DNA of 64,000 bases from Hydrangea macrophylla (GCA_033977485.1 CM066987.1:89250588-89314587), one strand, 5' to 3'; counted from the stretch's first letter, positions 11,641 to 23,570 are shown. Made by a program: numbers and translations. Notes: generated from the sequence alone by a model not told the origin.

Positions 11641-12751
11641 GAATGGTCTCGGGTTCGTGGGCACGTGGGAATCGCGGAGCATTCGTGGTGGTCGATTTTT
11701 GATCAACGAGGTGAGTTAAATTTTTATGTATCCGAGTATATATATACACGTATGTATATATACATGTACACGGGAGTAAATTAAATTAGTATATGTTTAA
11801 TTTAATTATTAGGGTTAAATCTTAGTAATGGATATACGTTGTTGTTGAAGTAATTTAGATATTTTCTTTCCCCTTCGCGTGACTTTGTGATTTTGACTTT
11901 AGGGTATTCGAAAAGGTTAGGTGAATAGTGAGTTTGATAAAACCATATGTGAAATATTCATGGTAATTAAGAAATATGTGTGAAATTCGTTTTTTTTAAT
12001 TAACACAGTTGCAGAAACTTTAGAAAATTATCGTAACATTGTGGCTTTGAATTTGAACATTCTGTCTGCGCGTCTTATGTAAAACACAATTCTGCACACT
12101 TTTTGTCTAATGGAGTTTTTCCTGATTCTGCATCGTTTGGGCAAAAATTATAGATTTCAGCAGCAGTTTTTTGTATATTAAAATGTACGACATTGGAGAA
12201 ATATGATTCGTTGTGTTTTTTTTTTTATTCATTCGTACGACTTAACGAAAATTACTTAGAGATACATGAATTCTCATATAATGTTGAGTTATAAAAAAAA
12301 AAAGGGTGATAGTCATTAACGTTGAGTCCGATGAAAATATTGTGGAACGATTGTTATAATACTTTACGATATGAGGATTTGAATTTTTATTATGGGTTTC
12401 ATGTAGGCTAATTTTAAATGTTGGGTTGAGGATTATTGTACCTGAAATAACTAACCTTATTGTGTAATCATTTTGATAAAAATGAGTTTAGATATGCTGA
12501 ATAGTATATTGGGGATCTTGTAATTTGATTGGAAATTTTTTAGAGAAGATTGTTTTGGGTTAATTGATAAAACCCTTTATTGTAAGAAATTAGAAGACAT
12601 CTAAAAGTTAGAGATGTGATTGGATGATGAGACGGAACTATGTGATAAACGTGAAATTCACAATTATTGGGATAATACGAACGATAAGTGATAATCGCAA
12701 CATAATTCTTTAGTGTTCACTGCTCCCCATTGTGTGATATGTGTTTTAGGT

Positions 12752-12905
12752 AGCTCGCACTCTTTTGCCAGTGGCTTCGTGATCAAGCTGGCTTAAGACT
12801 TGCTGAGTGTACTCTTTTGCCAGTGGCTTCGTGATCAAGCTGGCTTAAGACTTGTTGAGTGTACTTTTGCCAGTGGCTTCGTGATCAAGCTGGCCTAAGC
12901 CTTAT
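12752..12905. repeat. Tandem repeat, about 3 copies of roughly 63 bp
   Basis: The unit contains CTTTTGCCAGTGGCTTCGTG, then ATCAAGCTGGC(T/C)TAAG. Copies are nearly identical. The array lies in the 3' half of the solo LTR. Confidence 0.85.
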
Positions 12906-14983
12906 GCTCGGCTTATATTGTATAGACGTCTAGGCATATTGACCGGCCTTCCGTTGTGTATACCTGGTTTGGTTGATACCCCAACCAAACTGGCACCGGA
13001 GTGGATGTTGGTAGTATGTCCGGGCACACATAGGATATATGTGTGGGCTGTACCATGGAGGGTGGCCAAGTGGTGAAGCTAGGGAATGCAAAGATAAATT
13101 TAAGGCTAATAAGTAATGAAAATGGATTATTTCATAAGACTGATAAGCGTGAAATAATGAACGCGACGTTTGAGGTAGAATGTGGACGGTTTGTATACGG
13201 AATTATTTGCTTGGTTTGTGATCATTCAATTTGCAGGATGGTGGGCCCACTAATGTTTTACAGGTTTGGCTCACCATAAGTAGATGGGTAAGTATGAAAT
13301 CGTAGTAGCTTTGGGTTTTTGGCAAGAAACTACTTGCCACCACATAAATGGAAACTACCCTTTCGTCCAAATATGTGTGTGGAACTACCTGTCTTGGCCC
13401 AATAGTGTTGTAATGTGGTTTGTAGTCGACGGGTTCAGGTTGGAGCCCTCAGATTTTATTATTTTTGTTTAACTCATACCAGTATTTTATATACTGACCC
13501 GGGTGCGTTTCTATATGAGACGTAGTCGAATGTATGTGCAGGTTTAGTATTTGGAGATTTTCTTCGGAGCTTCTGTTTGGGTGAAGAGATTGTCGCAGTG
13601 TTGTTTATTATTAGAGTTGTATTTTTTTTGTTGTACTTTATTTTATTTCTGGCAGTGTGGGCCACAAGTGTATAATTGTAATAAGGATTATATATTGGGT
13701 ATTGGGAACGTTGTAGTTGCTCTGACCTATGGATGTATAGAATTTTATGCTTAATTGTTTTTTTTCCGCTGAACTCTGTAAAGAGGGTTTTATTGAATGA
13801 ACATAATATTTATTTGGTAAATCGAAAGGATATAATATGTGGAATGTATTTTAATTTCTTTTATAATGAAAACGAATGTTTGGGAATTCAAGTTTAATAA
13901 AAAAAGAGTTTTTTTTTTAAACACAAAATCACATGTTCTTATTTAATGAGTATAAAATACTGTTTTCAATAATTATCTATTAGTCTGTGTGAGGCCGGGT
14001 GTCACTCTCGGTGCTTTGGAAATTGAATATTAGTCTGGATATATGCTCTGGATTAAATATTTGGTTGTCAAAAAAATCGGGGTGTGACACTAGAGCAGAG
14101 GAAAGAAATGGGGTGTTCATGGGTAATGGCATGGTGGTTAATTGCACTAAGTCATGGATGTGCTGCTGACGCCACTCGTCCAATATGAAAGGAGTGACTT
14201 TGGACACCCAGGCTAGCTATTCTGGCAAGGGTTTTGATGGCCATAAACGGATATCATTACTATTGCTCCATCTTTATAGCGGGGGACTAGGACTTTTAGA
14301 CAGAAAAATACCATTATGGGGAAAGAGGTTAGAAACTCAGGGAAGGACAAATTCCTGAGCTACACTTGGACCAAGGATGGGAGAAATGAAATCAGGTAAG
14401 GGTTCCATTACTTGCAGACTGACGCCTTCAAAAGCAGCAGTATGAAGTTGTTTTAGCAATTCTTTGGCTCGTGATTGAGGGTCAGTAGGAGTTTCCTCTG
14501 TACTAGGAGATGAGGTGGATTCTGGAGGGTTTTCAGCTGTGGGAGATAGAATATTGAGAACAAGAGATGGGATGTGAAGGTCTTTGGCAAAGGAGTAGGT
14601 TGATGCTGAGAAAGACTCAAGAAGGGTTTAACTAGCAGAGGTTTAAAGGGAGACAGAAGGATTTTGAGTTGGAATCTGTTTTAATTTAAAATTTTTCCAA
14701 AACTTGCGCTGATTTGAAAATTAAAACTCCCTAGAAATTAGGATGAAGATGATGCAATGATACAAATAAGAACTAAATGAGGGTCAAGTCAGCACCTTTT
14801 CAAGATAAGAATTTCTTCATCCCTAGGCTACCATCTCATCATTTCCTCAAATTGGAAGTTATGAGGTAATGAAGTGATAGTGACTTCTTCAATGGAGTTG
14901 TGTTAGTTGGATTTGGTGGGCCAGTGTCCAAATCAGCAACATCCCTTCAAGTGATTGCTTATTGCATATTTATTTGAAATAGA

Positions 14984-14996
14984 TATTGGGGGGCAT
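14984..14996 (+). other. Polypurine tract of element B
   Basis: TATTGGGGGGCAT directly precedes an LTR start (TGTTTGCACC). The G-run is the expected plus-strand primer. Confidence 0.6.
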
Positions 14997-15625
14997 TGTT
15001 TGCACCATGAAATAAAATAAAAAAATGGGGCCACTAAATCCAACTAGGAATTACACTTGGAAGGTGTACGAAAGCAAATTGATGGAGAAAACAGTCTGAT
15101 ACGACATAACAATGCCATAAGTTCAGTGTATGTGCGATATTAGTGGCAGGACGATTATTGGCAGTTATGGTGAGTCAAATTTAATGACACGTGTAAAGCA
15201 GAGGTAGTGACAGACACGGTCATGGAGAAAGTCCATTATTCCCAAATCATGGAGATAGTGGATAGTTTCTTAGTAGAGGGGCAGCGGTTACAACGACTGT
15301 TATCTATTTAAAGGAATGAATGAATAGAGAGAAAGAGCCCGGATGATCAAGAATACTGAACTTTTTTACATACTTTGTATTTTGTTTTCCCTTTATCTTT
15401 CATTGTCATGTTTATTTCCTCGTTTTAGGATTAGCTCTATAATTAAATCCAAATTAGAAGGCGAGATTACCACCTCTAATTGAACTATGTTTGTAAGAGA
15501 TCTAGTGAAAGTTCGTCTCTGTTATGTCTTTTACTGATCTCGGCATTCTTCACATTTCAAGTCTTTAATCTTTAATTAAAGCAATCTGAACCTATTTGGG
15601 GAAATCTTGTTCTTCTATTTCTCCA
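14997..15625 (+). mobile_element. 3' LTR of element B (629 bp)
   Basis: It runs from TGTTTGCACC to TTCTCCA. A TATA-like CTATTTAAAGG at 15305-15315 sits mid-LTR in plus orientation, as expected for the U3 promoter. The partner LTR is not in the window, so the right edge is less sure than the left. The candidate right TSD is CTAGT (15626-15630). Confidence 0.55.
15303..15316 (+). promoter_or_regulatory. TATA-like site of LTR B
   Basis: TCTATTTAAAGGAA on the plus strand lies about 310 bp from the LTR start, a usual place for the LTR promoter. Confidence 0.45.
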
Positions 15626-15638
15626 CTAGTCTGATTTG

Positions 15639-16311
15639 TCAAATTGTTCGCATTAAGAGGACATTTGTCTGGCACGCCCGCACTTTAGCACTTGCATATT
15701 TTTTTAGCCATACACTATTACAATAGATAGTAATAGATGGAGTAGGATTTTTCCACAAGGGAATTTCAATAACTAAATTTTGTAGCCACTCATCTTTTTT
15801 ACACGCAGTCGCAAGGGCAATCAACTTGGATTCCATCATTGAGTATGATATGCATGTTTGTTTCTTAGATCCCCAAGAAATCACTCCTCCTCCGAGGGTA
15901 AAAATCCACCCAGTTGTCGATTCAAATTCCATATCAGTGTTCCAGCCAGCATCATTATATCCTTCTAAAACAGATGGGTAATCTTGATAATGTAATCCAT
16001 AATCCATTGTGCCTTTCAAGTACCTAAGTACTCGAGAAATTACATCCCAATGCAATATCTGGTCTAGTGTAATGCATTAAATACATTAAACTACCAATGA
16101 CCCTTGAATACTCTAATTGCGATTTGCTTCTCCCAATGTTCTTCACTAATTTGGTATTAGGATTAAATGGAGTTGAGACTGGTTTTCGATAAAAGTGACC
16201 AAACTTCTTTAGCACATTCTCTACATAGTGTGATTGTACTAGTTCTAAGTTATCGCTATTTTTCTTGATATTAATACCTAAGATAACATCGGCCTCTCGC
16301 ATATCCTTCAT
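15639..16311 (-). pseudogene. Copia-1 RT C-terminal part and RNase H
   Basis: The segment 16311-16024 carries the RVT_2 tail ('LGINIKK', 'VIGSLMYLMHYTRPDI'). The segment 16055-15639 carries the RNase H block ('TTGWIFTLGGGVISWGSKKQ', 'MMESKLIALATA'). These are diagnostic of copia pol. The two frames overlap, showing a frameshift near 16040. RNase H normally reads STTEAEY; here MMESK replaces it, a further sign of decay. Confidence 0.85.
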
Positions 16312-16391
16312 ATCAAAATTAGCAGAAAGAAACTTTTAGTTTCTACCACAACTTTTAAGTTGGTTCCAAAAATGTGCATGTCATCTACATA

Positions 16392-18774
16392 TGTAATACC
16401 CTGTATTTTGGATATATATATATATTTACATAAATGAGATTCAATATGATTGCCTTAACCTTTCGTGCAAGGTCCCAACCAATCGATTGGACCCCATGCC
16501 ATCAAAATCGATGCTAAGGAACCCCAACCAATCAATTGAAGCCCAAGCAATCAATTGTATTCTTATAGACCTAACCCTAATTAATTGGCCTTTTCCAATA
16601 GATTCTCTTAACCACCTAACCCCAATCGCTTAAGAGAGATATACACATGTATACATACACTCACACATATAAATATACTCATATATATACACACACATAC
16701 ATACTCTCGAGTTGATGAAGAAGAAGAAGAAGAAGAAGAAGAAGACGAAGAAGAAGGAGAAGCAAGAGCAAAAAGAGGAGAATAGAGAAAGAAAGAGAGA
16801 TAAGAGAAGAGAAGAAGAAGAATGAGAAGTAGAAGCAGAAAGAGGAGAACGAAGAGAGAAAGAGAGACCAGAGAAGAGAAGTGAAGAAAAGAAGAAAGGA
16901 AAAAGGAATCACCATAGCCGCCGTTGCGGAGCTCAGAACGCCATCACCGAAACATCGGAGTAAGGTGAGTTTATTGACTCACTCAAGGGGGTGTTTTTGG
17001 CATACTTTTTGTGTGTTTAATAATGAGTATAATACATCCCCATAATACTAGCTCATCACTGCTAGTTCTGGGAAGAAGTCGATTAGACGGGGTCCAATCG
17101 ATTAGAAGAAACCCAATCAATTAGATGAGTTCCAAATCGATTGCCAGGGTCTTTTTACCCCATCGATTGGACCCCTTTCCCAATCGATTGGTACTTATAG
17201 AATATGGATAATTCCTATTGTTTTATATATGAACTATTTAGTTATTTAAATGTTGTAGTATGATTCTATATGTGATATTGGATATAGGAATAATCTATAT
17301 GAGGTTATGTTGGATTAGACTTATATGATATTCATGTTACTGTTACGAGATGAGCTACTCTATGTTAACTTTTGATATAAGATGAACTTTTTATTGATTA
17401 ACTGCCATATGTTGTTATTACGGAACTATATAGTAGATGGAACACTACTGCATGTTAATAGCCAGTTAATGAGTAGATATAATAAATGATGTCATATATG
17501 GTAGTTCTATTAGATAGAGTAATACATTTCACAACATGTGGTCAACATGCATGGTGGTATAAAAAGATAGGAGAATGTAGTGAGAATTGGGACATGTGCC
17601 TTTGTGTAGAACAATGTGATATCTGTGCTTTGGATCCATGAGATCAACGACTGATGAACCGGGTGGACATAGGATGATTAGAGTTCCTAGTGCGCCTCTC
17701 ACTGTTGAAGACGTCCAGTGATGCGTGTATGCTATTGAAGATGTCTAGTTACAATTGATGATGTTCGGCTAGTTTCTAATGTATTCTCAGCTATGTAGAC
17801 GACCAATGAGAGTTTACACATCATAGAAGACGTCTGATGTGCCACTCCCATCATTTATGGATAGGATATACCATTTAGATGATCAGTAACCTATCAAGGG
17901 ATCATGTGACATAGGACACCATTATGTAGACGACCAGTATGGCCTACTGGCTAAGTTATGTGGTATTGACATATGGATACAGATTAGTATTTTTGTATTG
18001 ATGCATGGATACAGGGATAGATAAGAATATGGCTATGAGTATGGATAGATGAGGTGGTTGTTTAATCATGGATTTAGCATCCCGACAAGAAGATAGATGC
18101 ATAGGTTACATGTATGGATTTAGTGATGTCAGACACTTGTGTGTGAAATCATATGTATGCTTGAATGGAATGATGACAAGAATATGATGAGATGTTATAC
18201 CATTGTTTATATTTAATATGATTCTGATTATCATTGATTTAATGTATAATTTATGGAGACCTCTACTATGTCCGTGAGTGATGTCATTGATAAGAGATTA
18301 ACCACATTTTAAGATGCTAAAGAGTAACGTGTGAGGAGTGTTTGGTTGATGTACTCACTCGACTTTGTATTCAAAACTAATGACGTTTTGTGCCCTAGAC
18401 ATTCCAACGTCTAGTTCTTTATAGGTATTAAAGACAGAGGTTTGATGTCATGCCAGACTTGGAGTTGAAGTCTTGAAGACAAAGATGTGCTATTGTATAA
18501 TAGCTAGTTTATGTATCTGTCATACTTCTGTTAATATTTGTTTTAGACTTCAGAATATAAGCCAACTGTTGTAAAAGTTTTTAGTTGATTGAGACTTGTG
18601 AGCTTCTGTTGTAGACTCTGATTATGTTAATAAGTTATATTCTATTAATAGCATCCTCTCTATCGTTGTGTTTATTGGTTTGAATAGATGACAAAGCAGT
18701 TATTCACCAGTGACAGGCCTATGGGATCAAAATGGAACCTATTTGCTCTATTTTTGCTTCTTCGGGGCGTGACA
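16392..18774 (+). mobile_element. Solo LTR (2383 bp) inserted in the copia-1 RT YVDD motif
   Basis: It starts TGTAATACCC and ends TCGGGGCGTGACA. The flanks ACATA (16387-16391) and TCATA (18775-18779) are a 5-bp target duplication with one change. On the minus strand the left flank codes YVDDM and the right flank codes ICLY, so the insertion lies exactly in the catalytic motif. It is a third member of the family at 3719 and 11059. It contains GAA repeats (16717-16755) and several ATCGATTGG words (16480-16560, 17080-17200). Confidence 0.82.
16715..16760. repeat. (GAA)n microsatellite
   Basis: A run of GAA/AAG units is followed by a longer purine-rich tract to about 16905. The leucine/serine-rich frame on the minus strand is an artefact. 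Confidence 0.9.
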
Positions 18775-18841
18775 TCATATAAACAAATAATAACACATTC
18801 GATGTTGTTAAATTTACTATGGACACATTTATCTGCATTGT

Positions 18842-19204
18842 TTATACAAAACCCATTTGATAGTATAACCTCATCAAATTTCTCATGCCACTGTTTAGGA
18901 GCTTGCTTAAGTCCATATAAGACTTAATGAGCTTGTACACTTTCTTTTCTTGGCTAGATTGAACAAAACTTTCAGGTTGTTCTATATAGATTTCTTCATC
19001 TAGATCATCATTCAAGAAGGCTATTTTCACATCCATTTGATGGATCACTAAATGGTGAATCGATGCCAAAGAAATAGGTAAGCGAATCGAGCTAATTCGC
19101 GCCACCAGAGCATATGTGTCAAAGAAATTGATCCCTTCTCTTTGTTTAAAACCTTTCGCCACTAGCCTAGCTTTAATCCTATTAATTGAACCATCAGTGT
19201 TCAA
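18842..19204 (-). pseudogene. Copia-1 reverse transcriptase, N-terminal part
   Basis: The translation includes 'KARLVAKGFKQREGINFFDT' and 'HQMDVKIAFLNDDLDEEIY', the opening blocks of RVT_2 reverse transcriptase of Ty1/copia. It continues toward 'GFV' and, beyond a stop and the solo LTR, to the YVDD remnant. The lysine in 'DVKIAFLN' replaces the usual DVKTAFLNG by only minor change. Frames before it (19205-19480) link to integrase. Confidence 0.85.
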
Positions 19205-19479
19205 CTTTGTTTTGAAAACCCACTTACAACCAATTGGTTGTGATCCTGGAGTGCAATCAACTAACTTCCAAGCTCCATTAGAAACAATAGAATCTAATTC
19301 TTCTTCAATTGCTTCTCTCCAAAGAGATGAATTTGGTGAAATAGCTTTCGTAGAGCAATTAGGATCTCTGGATTATATAGTCTCATTTTTCACAAGATTT
19401 AAGAATCTATACACTTTACAATCCTTACAATATCCAACAAAATCACATTAATAAGTGTTAGGTCCCAATTTAGACCTTT

Positions 19480-20222
19480 TATTGTCCGGTATCCTTATAT
19501 AAGAAAGGCATCCCCGAACTTTAATATAACTAAAATTAGGCTTTCTATTGTACCATAACTCAAACGGAGTCATGTTGGATTTCTTTTGTGGTATTCTATT
19601 AAGGATATGACAATAAGATAGAATTGCTTCTCCTCACAAACTATTAGGAAGTCCTGAACTAATTAAAAGTGAGTTTACCATTTTAGTCAGGTTCGATTTT
19701 TTTCTTTTAGGAAGGCCATTTTGTTGAGGAGTATTAGGGTACTAACGTTTGATGAATAATTCCACGAGTCTCACAAATGCAATCTAAACTCATTAGGAAA
19801 TATTCACCCCGACAATCACTCAACATTTTTATCTTTTTGCCAAGTTGATTCTCAACTTCAGCTTTATAAATTTTGAATTTTGAAAACACCTCGTCTTTAT
19901 TATGCAACCAATATACATAAGCATACCTTGAGAAGTGATCATTGAAGGTTAGAAAATATTTCTTTCCTCCACGATTTAAGTAATTCTGGAGATCACACAC
20001 ATCAGAGTGTACAAGATCAAAAATTTCTAAACTACGTTCTACTTGATGAAATGGTTTTCGCACTATTTTTGCTTGAGCAAGTATTTCACATTTAGAGATA
20101 TGACTATCATCACAATTTGGTATTAAGCCTAAATTACTCATGCATTTAATAGATTGATAATTAACATATCCTATTCTATGATGCCATAAACATAAAGATT
20201 CAATCATTTTAATAGATGACAT
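19480..20222 (-). pseudogene. Copia-1 integrase
   Basis: The zinc-binding region keeps 'LWHHRIGYVNYQSI' but the second Cys of the CxxC pair is lost (CEIL). The catalytic core shows D in 'VHSDVCD' and D in 'LSDCRGEY'. After a stop near 19740 the frame continues with 'TPQQNG', but the catalytic Glu position reads Lys (NGLPKRKK). The enzyme is therefore dead by three separate lesions. It then continues into 'FELWYNRKPNFSYIKV'. Confidence 0.82.
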
Positions 20223-20320
20223 AATTTTATTAGTATTAAGCTTATTATCCCATTACAAGAATAACCCTTCCCAACAAAAATTCCATTTTTGGATACAATC
20301 AACTAATCAGATCCATACAC

Positions 20321-20611
20321 CTATTTAAATCCTGCCTTTTTCAGAAGATCACTTGACACAAGATTCTTGCTCATCTCAGGATCATGACAAGCATTTGTCA
20401 AAGTGACTGTCTTGCCAAAAGTGAATTTGAGTTCGACTGACCCAATTTCCATAACCTTTACGGTCCTGTTGTTGCCCATTCTAATAACTTGTCCATCCAG
20501 TACACTTTCATATATTATGAAAGCATCTCGACATTTTGCAACATGGATTGTGGCTCCAGTGTCTAGCCACCATTCTTCATAGGTATCAACATGGTTTGTT
20601 TCAACGATCAC
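20321..20611 (-). pseudogene. Copia-1 aspartic protease region
   Basis: 'WWLDTGATIHVA' is the copia protease active-site motif (D-T/S-G-A). It is followed by 'MGNNRTVKVMEIGSVELKF' and 'KNLVSSDLLKKAGFK', typical of the segment between protease and integrase. A zinc-knuckle-like region should lie at about 20620-20710 but is degraded. Confidence 0.8.
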
Positions 20612-20705
20612 AACGCAGTAAAGTCGGTATTATCATTGGTCATATTCACTTGAGAATTGAGGTACTTCTTGTGAAGGTGACAATTCTTCATGATATGACC
20701 AGGAT

Positions 20706-21460
20706 TTAGCAAAAGAAACAACCCTTCTTATTGTACCCATTGGTGTTGTTTCCCTTTTTCTTGAAGATTACATTCTTCTTAGGAGGAACACGACTATTCT
20801 TAGGTTTGTCGGTAGACTCCACTTCAACTACATGTGCTTTAGAAAAATTATCAAGAAGTATGTCTATGTCTCGATCTCTATTTCGAGACTCTTCTTCAAT
20901 ACAAAGATGACATGCCAATTCTTCTAAAGTACATGTCTTCTCCTTATGCTTAAGCCTCTTTTTTGTAGTCATTCCAAGTTGGAGGCAATTTTGCAATAAT
21001 GACCCCAACTTGAAATCTCTCATCCACTTTAACTGCTTTAATGGAAATACATCCATAGGAAGTTGTAATTCTTCTATTTGGGAAATAGCAGATTTTCTAT
21101 CAACCATTTTAAAGTAAATATAATTATCAGTTTAAAACTTATGCACACTTATTTCCTCCATTTTGTATTTGTTCTCCAAACTCTTCCAAAGTTCCATAGC
21201 CGATGGAGTGTGTCGAAATGTATTGTAGAAATTAGTCGACAATGCATTAAGAATGTGCCCCTTACATAGAAAATCATCCTCAACCCGTTTCACTATTTGT
21301 TTCTTGATGTCATCGGACTCACTTGTAGTTTCCACGGGAATTGGCGAAAGATCGTCTTTCAATATGTATACGAGTTTGAACATCATCAGGAAGAACAAAA
21401 CCCTTTGTTGTCATTGAGTAAGAAATTGACCGTTGAAACGATCTAATCATACCAAGTTTT
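20706..21460 (-). pseudogene. Copia-1 gag
   Basis: Reading from about 21460, 'LDRFNGQF' is followed by 'DDFLCKGHILNALSTNFYNT' and 'MELWKSLENKYKMEE'. The second segment (21107-20706) continues with 'QLKWMRDFKLGSLLQNCL' and a lysine-rich tail. These fit the Retrotran_gag/UBN2 type gag of copia elements. At least two stops (a TGA after NQNLV and a TGA after FLTQ) and frameshifts break it. Confidence 0.72.
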
Positions 21461-21531
21461 GATTCATCACTTGAATCGATTGATCGGTGGAAGCCAAACT
21501 CTCCGTTGATGCAAACAATTTGTCTTAAAAT

Positions 21532-22166
21532 TGTTGGAAGTATATCTATAAAATCAATAGAGAGTAAAAGTGAATTTCAGAACCAAGGCATGATGAATCG
21601 TTATCTTTATGACAAATTTGCCGCACTTCCAATAAATTACGAGTGCAAAAAGTGCTTATGACAAATAGTCCCCAGAATACAGTGGACCCAAATTCGCTTG
21701 TTAGTATTTGAAGGACTTGCACAACCCTAAAATACCCCAAACTCTTAGAACCTTTAAGAGATAAAGAGTGCTAATGAAGTATTAAAAAGAGAACTACAAA
21801 CGAGAAAGTGGTTTTAGAAAATATATAATCCAAACCCATCGAAAAGGACTTCAATTTATAGAAGACTAACAGGTGCTAATGTTCCTTGTCATTCCGCACG
21901 AAACAGTGTCAATGACATCCACTGATATAAATCATTTAGACAACTACAAGTCTACAAACAGATACCTAGTGAATGGGTTTGAACAAAAAAGGTACAAAAT
22001 GTACCTATTGAAAAAAACTAAAAGGTGCTAGTAAGCACATTTTCATTCAATGCTTGGTCAAACAGGTGCTTAGGCACATATACATATATGGTGCATATAT
22101 ACACGTGTATATATATTTTATTGCCATTAAAGTTAATTTTGAAATTTACACAACATATTCTCAACA
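21532..22166 (-). mobile_element. Probable 5' LTR of copia-1 (635 bp)
   Basis: The segment is bounded by TGTTG and CAACA in both orientations, the usual inverted ends of a copia LTR. In minus orientation a TATA box TCTATAAATTGAAG (about 21851-21864) lies upstream of the gag. It abuts element D sequence on the right. No initiator-tRNA primer site is evident next to it, and the second LTR is missing, so the boundaries are tentative. Confidence 0.5.
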
Positions 22167-22613
22167 TAAGGATGATGGACCAAAATTTTCCACCATAAGA
22201 CCATTTGGCGATCAATACTCCTTGTAATTTAATCACCAATATTTTGCATCAAATCTGTAACAGGCCTCATGATGGTGATTACTTGTTGAGAATTGACTTG
22301 TAAGAAATTATGCAAAGCATAATCAACATTATAATGTACCGCAGACATATAAGCTTTAAGAACAAACAAATCTGGATTATTGTCACTTCCAACCATCCTT
22401 ATTGGCTGAAAATCTTCCACATTGTGGCTTCCTTCAATGTTTGAAACTGTTACCGCTTCAAACATATTCATTGGAAACCTCAATTCCATTTATTTTTTCA
22501 TTGGCCTTGAGGCCAATTACTTGGTTTTTCTTCGATTAACTTTGAGTTTTCATCATATCTTTTGAATGTGAATGAGATTTTTGACTTTCGGTCCCACCGG
22601 GCATGCCAAAAAT
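22167..22613 (-). pseudogene. Element D, extra copy: gag N-terminus and leader
   Basis: This is a second copy of the leader and gag N-terminus seen at 46135-46599. The translation from 22489 includes 'VGSDNNPDLFVLKAYMSAVH', 'QVITIMRPVTDLMQNIGD', then a stop and 'ITRSIDRQM'. Next to the LTR lies a primer-site-like TTTTGGCATGCCCGGTGGGA (minus strand). It shares the LTR at 22614 with the downstream D copy and is cut off at 22166 by copia-1. Confidence 0.72.
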
Positions 22614-22936
22614 TGTATGGTAGAAAATGTTCTTATGTGCGAGCATGCCAAGAAAATGTATTATTTGCCAAAAAAAGTACTCTAAGTATGGATAAATTGA
22701 TTAAACATTTTGGAAAGTAGAGAACAGTACTTTCCTTTGGATTCTCGACGCTTTGATAGAATCAAAGACTTAAAAATGTAATAGAAATCGCACCAAACAA
22801 GTAAATACGCAAAAGACAATATTTTTCATTAAGCATAAGAACGGTTTACAAGTGATTGAAGTGGTAATCGCGCCTCCAATTATAGAAACAAGAAGGGGAA
22901 CACACGCTTTCTTACAGTTTGGAGTGGCAAAGCTTG

Positions 22937-23548
22937 TGATGATGCCTAAAACTGGTAAGAAGGGTTTAGAGAGAAAATAAGACAAGAACAATTTGTATGT
23001 GGTTCGGTCCCATTAACGAGGTGACCTACGTCTACGGTTGTGTCTGTGCGCTCTCACTAGCAGATCACTGGCGGGCCTGGTGAGCCAACAAAAATGGGTG
23101 GCACTACCAATAATACCGGCCGGGTATATGCGTGTTGATGGCGATTTCTCTGTTGTATGCTTGCTAGCTAGAGAATTATTTCGGATCCCGTTAGAGAGGG
23201 TAGGTGGGCTCTTTTATAGATACAAGAGTCCACCCTTACATGGTAAGTTAATAGGATTAGGAAGCCTAATCTGATTAGAGTTGATTTACATAATTTGGGG
23301 AAAGTTTCCTAAGCGGTTTAGGAAACTGCCACCTTCCATCTTACAGACTTGTAGTCGGTTTAGGAAACTGCTGGATAGGTCGGGATCGCGGGACGCTGCG
23401 ACCGTCATGCCCGATCTGTTGACACGAACCGCTCGGTCTGAGTGAACACCTCGGGAATGCTTGGCTGTGGGCGCCCTTACCGGAATAACCGGCACGTCTT
23501 GATGACGTGGTGGGCTGGCTTCATGACTAGATTATTTTGGACATATCA
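22937..23548 (-). mobile_element. 3' LTR of element C (612 bp)
   Basis: It runs from TGATGATGCC to ACATATCA. On the minus strand a strong TATA box (TCTATAAAAG, about 23211-23220) lies within GGACTCTTGTATCTATAAAA. It adjoins the PPT at 23549. Confidence 0.92.
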
Positions 23549-23570
23549 GCTGCCCCCCATTTTTGGAACT
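23549..23570 (-). other. Polypurine tract of element C
   Basis: On the minus strand AAAAATGGGGGGCAGC ends right at the LTR start TGATATGTCC. Confidence 0.8.

Larger units (their letters stand above)
11059..14089 (+). mobile_element. Solo LTR (3031 bp), TSD CTAGA, inserted in PMD gene 2
   Basis: It starts TGTAACAACCC and ends TCGGGGTGTGACA, flanked by CTAGA at 11054-11058 and 14090-14094. Removing it and one CTAGA copy brings the two PMD halves together. It has no internal coding region. Termini match the solo LTR at 3719-6724. A TATA-like ATACTTATATTAAAACCC lies near 11510. The open frames inside (for example 13043-13279) have no recognisable similarity and I do not call them. Confidence 0.85.
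8826..14640 (-). pseudogene. Second PMD gene, broken, split by a solo LTR
   Basis: Read on the minus strand, the N-terminal part (about 14640-14090) contains 'DEWRQQHIHDLVQL'. After the solo LTR, the frame resumes at 11058 with 'MMSPTLLNLAALIGV', 'GPLTDMEYLAFLTS', then 'VSRYLTCLPSF', 'GPLWILQLWLHLYFPEI' and 'ARQFGLTQALPYP'. All are recognisable blocks of the aminotransferase-like plant mobile domain (PF10536). A serine/proline-rich tail extends to a stop near 8826. Lesions include a one-base frameshift at about 10794, several in-frame stops (near 9030 and 9270 and in the N-terminal part) and the 3-kb insertion. It is antisense to element B with its start near the PPT. Parts of 9300-9980 may be intron; no separate gene is seen there. 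Confidence 0.72.
8810..15625 (+). mobile_element. Element B: 3' part of a plus-strand LTR retrotransposon
   Basis: A second plus-strand LTR element is represented by an antisense PMD gene, a polypurine tract (14984-14996) and a 629-bp 3' LTR (14997-15625). Its gag-pol is not visible. The simplest reading is that element A inserted into B, so the rest of B lies left of the window (inference). The LTR termini TGTTTGCACC...TCTCCA and the PPT TTGGGGGGCAT resemble the PPT and LTR start of element D. Confidence 0.6.
15626..22166 (-). mobile_element. Copia-1: decayed Ty1/copia element, minus strand
   Basis: Gag, protease, integrase, reverse transcriptase and RNase H remnants occur in Ty1/copia order on the minus strand. 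A probable 5' LTR is at 21532-22166. The 3' LTR is absent; the internal region stops against LTR B, which suggests B inserted into copia-1 near its 3' end (inference). Frames are broken throughout and a 2.4-kb solo LTR sits in the RT. Confidence 0.8.

Noticed and set aside
11522..11784. Poly-Lys/Glu and poly-Ser frames
   Set aside because: They are translations of the GT/GA/GAA microsatellite.
16679..16915. Leucine-rich membrane-like frame
   Set aside because: It is the complement of the GAA-rich tract in a solo LTR.
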